DNA of 17,593 nt, taken from assembly GCA_028876035.1 (NCBI GenBank), contig JAGWTK010000030.1:1-17593 (forward strand), in the 5' to 3' direction. The first letter of the stretch is position 1; every line of letters starts with the position of its first letter. This document shows positions 13,334 to 17,593 of this stretch, one piece after another. Origin of the DNA: Bacteroidota bacterium (lineage in GTDB: Bacteria; Bacteroidota; Bacteroidia; Chitinophagales; Chitinophagaceae). The position numbers were made by a program, and so were the translations under genes. A model generated the notes under the pieces. The model did not search any database. It was not told the origin of the DNA and saw only the letters and a list, made by a program, of their open reading frames with translations.

Positions 13334-14563
13334 ATGAAAACGTTCAATGTTCCCCTTACTTACCGGAGTCCGCTGATTACCGCAGTGAAAAACCAGCGTA
13401 AGCAGGCCGATAAACTCAAGAAGGACTTTACGCCTACTTTGCTCAACTTCGGCCCGCTCCATATCTACCTTGCCCGTCATTTCGGATTTTGTTATGGCGT
13501 AGAAAATGCTATCGAAATTGCTTTTCGTACCATCGATGAACATCCCCACCAGCGCATCTTCCTGCTGAGCGAAATGATCCACAACCCAAAAGTAAATGCC
13601 GACTTACAGGAACGTGGCATCCAATTTTTACAGGATACCTATGGCAAACAAATCATACCGTTTTCAGATTTGCGGGAAGATGATATCGTGTTGATTCCCG
13701 CCTTTGGTACAACGCTTCAAACTGAGCAACTGCTGCATGAGAAAGGCATCAAGACTGAACGATACAACACAACCTGCCCGTTTGTAGAAAAAGTCTGGAA
13801 CCGAAGTGAACAGATTGCAGTAAAAGGTTACAGCATCGTCATACACGGCAAACCAAAACATGAAGAAACAAGGGCTACCTTCTCCCATGCAGCTGCCGGC
13901 GCGCCGGCTGTCATCGTAAATGATATGAACGATGCGATCGAGCTCGGTCATTTCATTACCGGCACTAAGGATCCGGCATTGTTCTACCAATATTTCGCAG
14001 GACGCTATTCCAACGGGTTTGATGTAGCAAAAGATTTGCGGCAATTGGGAGTTGTTAACCAAACAACACAACTGGCCACCGACACACAAGCGATTGCAGC
14101 TTACCTGAAGCAGCTCATGATGGATCACTACCAGCTGGACGAAAAAACAATTGAATCCAGGTTTGCGGATACGCGCGATACGCTTTGCTATGCCACGAAC
14201 GATAACCAGTCGGCCGCGGCCGGCATGTTGGGTACACCCGCCGATCTGGCCATTGTTGTGGGCGGTTATAATTCTTCCAATACAACCCACCTGGTAGAGC
14301 TTTGTGAAGAAAAACTACCCACCTATTTCATCAGCAGCGCCGACAAATTACTGTCCGACCATTCAATACTGCATTATAATTTCCACAGCAAACAGGAACT
14401 GGAAACCCATTCCTGGCTTCCCAAAAAAAATCCGGTATCGATCCTCATGACCAGCGGTGCTTCTTGTCCGGATGCGATGGTGGAGGAAGTCATTCGGAGG
14501 CTGGCATCCTTTTTTGGAGTAGAGAGCAGAATTGATGACCTGGTGAGGGAGTTTAATCTTTGA
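13334..14563 (+). CDS. ispH: 4-hydroxy-3-methylbut-2-enyl diphosphate reductase, long form
   Basis: A 409-residue [4Fe-4S] enzyme for the last MEP-pathway step, making IPP and DMAPP. The three cluster cysteines are C53 (FGFCYGVE), C148 (TTCPFVEKVW) and C285 (DTLCYATNDNQ). HGKPKHEET (171-179) has the substrate histidine and acid group, and GGYNSSNTTHL (310-320) is the diphosphate-binding SSN motif; SGASCPD lies near the C-terminus. It is about 100 residues longer than the E. coli type, with an N-terminal extension of about 40 residues and an insert at about 205-235, and its motifs resemble the cyanobacterial and plant long form. The ATG at 13334 was preferred to an upstream TTG. Divergent from the GH13 gene, with its own promoter-like boxes. 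Electrons may come from a ferredoxin, unproven here. Confidence 0.94.
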   Translation: MKTFNVPLTYRSPLITAVKNQRKQADKLKKDFTPTLLNFGPLHIYLARHFGFCYGVENAIEIAFRTIDEHPHQRIFLLSEMIHNPKVNADLQERGIQFLQDTYGKQIIPFSDLREDDIVLIPAFGTTLQTEQLLHEKGIKTERYNTTCPFVEKVWNRSEQIAVKGYSIVIHGKPKHEETRATFSHAAAGAPAVIVNDMNDAIELGHFITGTKDPALFYQYFAGRYSNGFDVAKDLRQLGVVNQTTQLATDTQAIAAYLKQLMMDHYQLDEKTIESRFADTRDTLCYATNDNQSAAAGMLGTPADLAIVVGGYNSSNTTHLVELCEEKLPTYFISSADKLLSDHSILHYNFHSKQELETHSWLPKKNPVSILMTSGASCPDAMVEEVIRRLASFFGVESRIDDLVREFNL

Positions 14564-14738
14564 AAGTTTAACGGTTTAAATGTTTAAGGGTTTAAAAGTT
14601 CTTCCTGTGCAACTCGTTTAATTTCCATCGGCGAGCCGATTGCTCAGGTGCTTGTTACCCAAAGACCAGGCCTGCAAAAAATTTTTTCCGCTGCACATAA
14701 GAACTCTTAAACTATTCAACCCTTAAACTTTTAAAATC
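14564..14738. repeat. Inverted-repeat element with TTTAA octamer arms between ispH and accC
   Basis: The left arm has TTTAA at 14567, 14575, 14583 and 14591 (exact 8-base period), then GTTCTTCCTGTGCA. The right arm (about 14690-14738) is its imperfect reverse complement: TGCACATAAGAAC and then TTAAAC words, also at 8-base steps. The spacer holds a tight hairpin ATCGGC-GA-GCCGAT (14627-14640) and a 12-base A6T6 palindrome (14676-14687). It fills the gap between two convergent genes, directly after the ispH stop codon. It has the shape of a MITE-like element or a large bidirectional terminator; no target-site duplication was identified. Confidence 0.75.
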
Positions 14739-14797
14739 CATGAAAACTACAAAGCCCGGCATTCTCAGCCAGGCCCTGTGTCTGCTAACCTGAGCGG

Positions 14798-16135
14798 TTA
14801 TAGTAAAGTAAAAGATTCGAGGAATTTGGTATTGAAATCACCGCTGCGGAAACGTTCGTCCTTCATCAGCTGCAGGTGGAACGGAATCGTGGTTTTCACG
14901 CCTTCAATTACATACTCTGTCAGTGCGCGGTGCATAGTATCGATCGCCTCTTTACGTGTACGCGCCGTAGCGATGATCTTTCCGATCATGGAATCGTAGT
15001 AAGGTGGAATGGTATAACCGGCATACACATGCGAATCAACACGGATACCGTGCCCGCCCGGTTGATTCAGGACGGTGATACGGCCAGGGCTCGGACGAAA
15101 ATCATTGTAGGGGTCTTCCGCATTGATACGGCATTCGATGGCGTGCATCTGCGGTTCGTAGTTCTCGCCGCTGATGGGTTCGCCTGCTGCGATTTTGATC
15201 TGTTCTTTGATCAAATCAAAATTCACCACCTCTTCCGTAACGCAGTGTTCTACCTGAATACGGGTATTCATCTCCATGAAATAGAAATTGCGGTGCTTAT
15301 CTACCAGGAACTCGATGGTTCCCACACTTTCGTAATTGATAGCAGAAGCGGCTTTGATAGCTGCTTCTCCCATTCTCTGACGCAATTCCGGCGTCATAAA
15401 TGGTGAAGGCGACTCTTCTACCAGTTTTTGATGGCGTCGTTGAATAGAACAATCGCGTTCACTGAGGTGACAAACCTTTCCGTATTGGTCACCTGCTACC
15501 TGTATTTCAATGTGACGTGGCTCTTCTACAAATTTTTCCATGTAGATGCCATCGTTCTTAAAAGAAGCAGCAGCTTCCATCTTCGCCGTGCTGTAAGCCT
15601 TTTCCAGTTCTCCTTCGCTCCAAACGACACGCATACCTTTACCACCACCACCAGCGGTTGCTTTCAAAATAACCGGGTAACCAATTTCAATGGCTAAACC
15701 CTTTGCATGATCCAGGCCGCTGAGCAAATCTTTACCTCCGGGCACCACTGGCACACCGGCTTTGATCATGGTGTCTTTCGCAGTTATTTTATCGCCCATC
15801 GCATTGATCATATCCGGATTGGGTCCGATGAACTTAATGCCATGGTCGAGACATATCTGGGCGAACTTTGAATTCTCTGCAAGGAACCCATAACCCGGGT
15901 GAATGCCGTCCGCATTGGTGATTTCTGCGGCCGCCATGATGTGCGGAATGTTGAGGTAAGAATCAGCACTCTGTGCTTTGCCGATACAAACCGCTTCGTC
16001 GGCAAATTTTACGTGCAGACTATCTTTATCAGCCGTGGAATAAACAGCTACGGTTTTGATACCCATTTCGCGACAGGTACGAATTACACGCAGCGCAATC
16101 TCTCCCCTGTTGGCTATCAGAATTTTTTTAAACAT
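14798..16135 (-). CDS. accC: Acetyl-CoA carboxylase, biotin carboxylase subunit
   Basis: A 445-residue ATP-grasp enzyme that carboxylates the biotin on AccB, using ATP and bicarbonate, for malonyl-CoA and fatty-acid synthesis. Landmarks: KILIANRGEIA at the N-terminus, HPGYGFLAEN (79-88), the glycine-rich ATP loop GGGGKG (162-167), RDCSIQRRHQK (227-237), and the catalytic EMNTRIQVEH (288-297). Length is normal for AccC alone, without fused biotin or carboxyltransferase domains. It follows accB after 131 bases; the carboxyltransferase genes accA and accD are not in the window. Convergent with ispH across the TTTAA inverted repeat. Confidence 0.97.
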   Translation of the reverse strand: MFKKILIANRGEIALRVIRTCREMGIKTVAVYSTADKDSLHVKFADEAVCIGKAQSADSYLNIPHIMAAAEITNADGIHPGYGFLAENSKFAQICLDHGIKFIGPNPDMINAMGDKITAKDTMIKAGVPVVPGGKDLLSGLDHAKGLAIEIGYPVILKATAGGGGKGMRVVWSEGELEKAYSTAKMEAAASFKNDGIYMEKFVEEPRHIEIQVAGDQYGKVCHLSERDCSIQRRHQKLVEESPSPFMTPELRQRMGEAAIKAASAINYESVGTIEFLVDKHRNFYFMEMNTRIQVEHCVTEEVVNFDLIKEQIKIAAGEPISGENYEPQMHAIECRINAEDPYNDFRPSPGRITVLNQPGGHGIRVDSHVYAGYTIPPYYDSMIGKIIATARTRKEAIDTMHRALTEYVIEGVKTTIPFHLQLMKDERFRSGDFNTKFLESFTLL

Positions 16136-16229
16136 AGATTCAAAATCTAATCAGGTGTAAAATGAAAAATGCGAAAACAGAGTGATGGTTTAACAGGGAC
16201 ACCTGTACCACAAACTCATTTTCACGCAC

Positions 16230-16241
16230 CTGGCCGGCCAG
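16230..16241. repeat. Perfect 12-base palindrome in the accB-accC gap
   Basis: CTGGCCGGCCAG is self-complementary over all 12 bases and lies 26 bases beyond the accB stop codon on the minus strand. It is a GC-only island in an AT-richer gap. It could be a protein site or the stem of an RNA processing or attenuation structure; there is no T-run. Confidence 0.6.
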
Positions 16242-16266
16242 CGCCGCCCAGGCAATTTCACAATCC

Positions 16267-16755
16267 TTACATGGGTTCAACAAGATAAAGCGGCTGATCA
16301 AATTCAACCGGGGAAGCATCGTCCACCAATACCTTCACCACTTTACCACTCACTTCGCTTTCGATTTCGTTGAACAGCTTCATCGCTTCAATAATACACA
16401 CCACCTTGCCAGGCGTAACTTCGTCGCCTACTTCTACAAACAGTGGCTTGTCGGGTGAAGACCGGCGGTAGAAAGTGCCGATCATGGGACTTTTGATGGT
16501 GATAAGGTTGGATGCCTGCGCGGGTTCGGGGGCAGACTTGGCTTTTTCGGGTGCGGCAGTCGCCGGTTGCTGTACCGCAGGTGCTTGTGCCGGCAGCGGT
16601 GCCTGTGCGTATACGGGAGCAGCAGTTACTACCTGCTGTATGTTTTCCTGCTTTTGCTTGATAACGATTTTAAATCCTTTCTCTTCAACGGAAATCTCTC
16701 CGATATTGGATTTGTTGATCAGTCGAATCAGTTCCTGTATTTGTTTAAAATCCAT
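16267..16755 (-). CDS. accB: Acetyl-CoA carboxylase biotin carboxyl carrier protein
   Basis: A 162-residue BCCP. The N-terminal helix-strand part (1-40) is followed by an Ala/Pro/Gln-rich flexible linker (about 44-82) and the biotinyl domain (84-162). Biotin goes on Lys126 in the EAMK motif. The carrier swings between AccC, next in order, and the carboxyltransferase. The ATG at 16755 has no obvious Shine-Dalgarno sequence. It lies 153 bases after efp and 131 bases before accC; a possible terminator after efp means accB could have its own promoter, though none was clear. Confidence 0.96.
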   Translation of the reverse strand: MDFKQIQELIRLINKSNIGEISVEEKGFKIVIKQKQENIQQVVTAAPVYAQAPLPAQAPAVQQPATAAPEKAKSAPEPAQASNLITIKSPMIGTFYRRSSPDKPLFVEVGDEVTPGKVVCIIEAMKLFNEIESEVSGKVVKVLVDDASPVEFDQPLYLVEPM

Positions 16756-16852
16756 ATAGCTGATTTTTTCTGTTTTGATTGGGTGGCTAAGATAAGAGAA
16801 AACTGTGAACCGTAATTTTTTCTATTTTAATGGTTTTCAGCCTTGTCTGCAG

Positions 16853-16871
16853 AAAAACCCGGCACCCCGGG
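16853..16871 (-). terminator. Possible terminator or attenuator after efp
   Basis: On the minus strand a 5-base GC stem CCCGG-GGTG-CCGGG is followed by five T residues, 37 bases after the efp stop codon. The stem is short, so read-through into accB is likely. Confidence 0.5.
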
Positions 16872-16908
16872 CTGTTCAGAAATCTGTCCGCTGCGGCTGC
16901 GCCAGCTA

Positions 16909-17475
16909 TTACTCTTTTACGCGCTCAACATATTCACCCGTCTTGGTATTGATGCGGATTTTTTCCCCTTCGTTCACAAACAACGGAACCATCACGGTCG
17001 GTCCGCCTTCAACGGTAGCAGGTTTCAATGTGCGGGTGGCCGTATCACCCTTCATACCCGGCTCACTGTAGGTAACTTCTACCACAATTTTATCGGGCAG
17101 TTCAACCGACATTGGCTGCTCAGTTTCTGTATTGAAGAGTACGCTTACCTGCATACCTTCTTTGAGGAATTTTGGAGCGTCTACCATCGCTTCCTGTACG
17201 GTCACCTGCTCAAAGGTTTCATTGTCCATAAAGCTGTAACCCGTATCATCCTTATAAAGATACTGGTACTCTTTACGCTCTACGCGAACCGGGAAGATAT
17301 TATCACCACTGTTCCAGGTCTTCTCAATACTGCGGGAATTATCTACCCCTTTCAATTTTGCCCAAACCTTTGCGGCGGCGCGGGCCGTTTTATTTTCACC
17401 AAACTCCACGACACTGTATAAACTGCCATCTAATTTGATGATCATGCCACGGCTGATGTCTGCTGTAGTTGCCAT
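16909..17475 (-). CDS. efp: Translation elongation factor P, arginine-tip type
   Basis: A 188-residue EF-P with three beta-barrel domains, the normal length. EF-P enters the ribosomal E site and helps peptide bonds form at consecutive prolines. The C-terminal signature is clear (SVELPDKIVVEVTYSEPGMKGDTA, then FVNEGEKIRINTKTGEYV, in two parts). The functional loop of domain I reads ENKTARAAAKVW: aligned without gaps, the usual KPGKG tip with Lys34 is replaced and the tip residue is Arg32, as in EF-Ps that are rhamnosylated by EarP. No EarP gene is in the window. ATG at 17475; head of the efp-accB-accC cluster. Confidence 0.95.
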   Translation of the reverse strand: MATTADISRGMIIKLDGSLYSVVEFGENKTARAAAKVWAKLKGVDNSRSIEKTWNSGDNIFPVRVERKEYQYLYKDDTGYSFMDNETFEQVTVQEAMVDAPKFLKEGMQVSVLFNTETEQPMSVELPDKIVVEVTYSEPGMKGDTATRTLKPATVEGGPTVMVPLFVNEGEKIRINTKTGEYVERVKE

Positions 17476-17495
17476 ACATTCATTTTATGAGGCGG

Positions 17496-17524
17496 CAAAT
17501 CTAGGAAAAAGCGGGGAAATGCAA
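17496..17524 (-). promoter_or_regulatory. Promoter of efp
   Basis: On the minus strand TTG (17524-17522), 18 bases, then TAGATTTG (17503-17496), a perfect TAnnTTTG -7 box, about 20 bases before the efp ATG. The heptamer repeat begins 7 bases upstream of the -33. Confidence 0.68.
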
Positions 17525-17530
17525 GCCGTT

Positions 17531-17593
17531 GGCTGCTGGCTATTAGCTATTAGCTGTCAGCTAACAGCCAAATGCTAACAGCTAAGGGCTTTT
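17531..17593. repeat. Heptamer repeat of GCT words at the right edge
   Basis: Nine consecutive 7-base units fill 17531-17593 (GGCTGCT, GGCTATT, AGCTATT, AGCTGTC, AGCTAAC, AGCCAAA, TGCTAAC, AGCTAAG, GGCTTTT), and the array may continue past the window. TTGGCTG (17529-17535) pairs with CAGCCAA (17565-17571). Same word family as 11932-11966. Confidence 0.85.

Noticed and set aside
13249..13347. N-terminal extension of the GH13 enzyme
   Set aside because: It would overlap the 5' end of the divergent ispH and its promoter boxes, and it has no GH13 similarity.
14740..14793. A 17-codon reading frame between the TTTAA element and accC
   Set aside because: Too short, no recognisable product and no ribosome binding site.

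Overview
The window looks like chromosomal DNA from a member of the Bacteroidota, most likely Chitinophagaceae or a close relative. This is an inference from gene content, not a database match. The grounds are: a TonB-dependent receptor with an N-terminal carboxypeptidase-regulatory-like domain; a head-GIN-domain secreted protein; an efp-accB-accC cluster; a ferredoxin divergent from a LuxC-like acyl-CoA reductase; mostly weak or absent Shine-Dalgarno sequences; and several upstream boxes that fit the Bacteroidota -7 consensus TAnnTTTG. No tRNA, rRNA, transposase, integrase or phage gene was seen. The coding content is ordinary housekeeping and envelope genes.

Layout. 1-454 has no recognisable gene. 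455-1177 (-) is a secreted GIN-domain protein. 1280-1370 is a clear TPP (thiamin pyrophosphate) riboswitch leading a TonB-dependent receptor (1517-3967, +), which ends in a strong terminator, so this is probably a one-gene thiamin-uptake unit. 3968-4838 is an 870-base gene-free gap that holds a nested tandem repeat. 8304 down to 4839 (-) is a tightly packed cluster: ddl, a membrane PASTA protein, a single-domain rhodanese, a PhzF-family protein and a DinB-family protein. 8565-8912 (-) is an Alvin-like 2[4Fe-4S] ferredoxin, divergent from an acyl-CoA reductase (8976-9983, +). 10340-11857 (+) is an HtrA/Deg protease, convergent with a cytoplasmic GH13 enzyme (13248-11965, -). That enzyme is divergent from a long-form ispH (13334-14563, +). 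ispH is convergent with the efp-accB-accC cluster (17475 down to 14798, -).

How the genes fit together. Three themes recur: cell-wall and envelope upkeep (Ddl, PASTA protein, periplasmic HtrA, GIN protein); core lipid and isoprenoid supply (AccB and AccC for malonyl-CoA, IspH for the last MEP-pathway step); and cofactor handling (thiamin uptake, Fe-S proteins). EF-P, which assists translation of proline stretches, heads the acc genes.

The most unusual content is between the genes. A three-copy, roughly 490-base array at 4053-4541 has copies built from a 31-base linker, a 41-base head and 6 to 8 tandem 13-base units; copies differ by whole 13-base units. Several other intergenic gaps carry degenerate tandem words with a period of exactly 7 or 8 bases (421-452, 1445-1503, 9971-10000, 10101-10170, 11932-11966, 14567-14738, 17531-17593). 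Four of these abut or overlap a stop codon. Other points worth a look are an EF-P with arginine at the tip of its active loop, a dyad that covers both the ferredoxin -7 box and the acyl-CoA reductase ribosome binding site, and two mutually exclusive stems between the TPP riboswitch and its gene.
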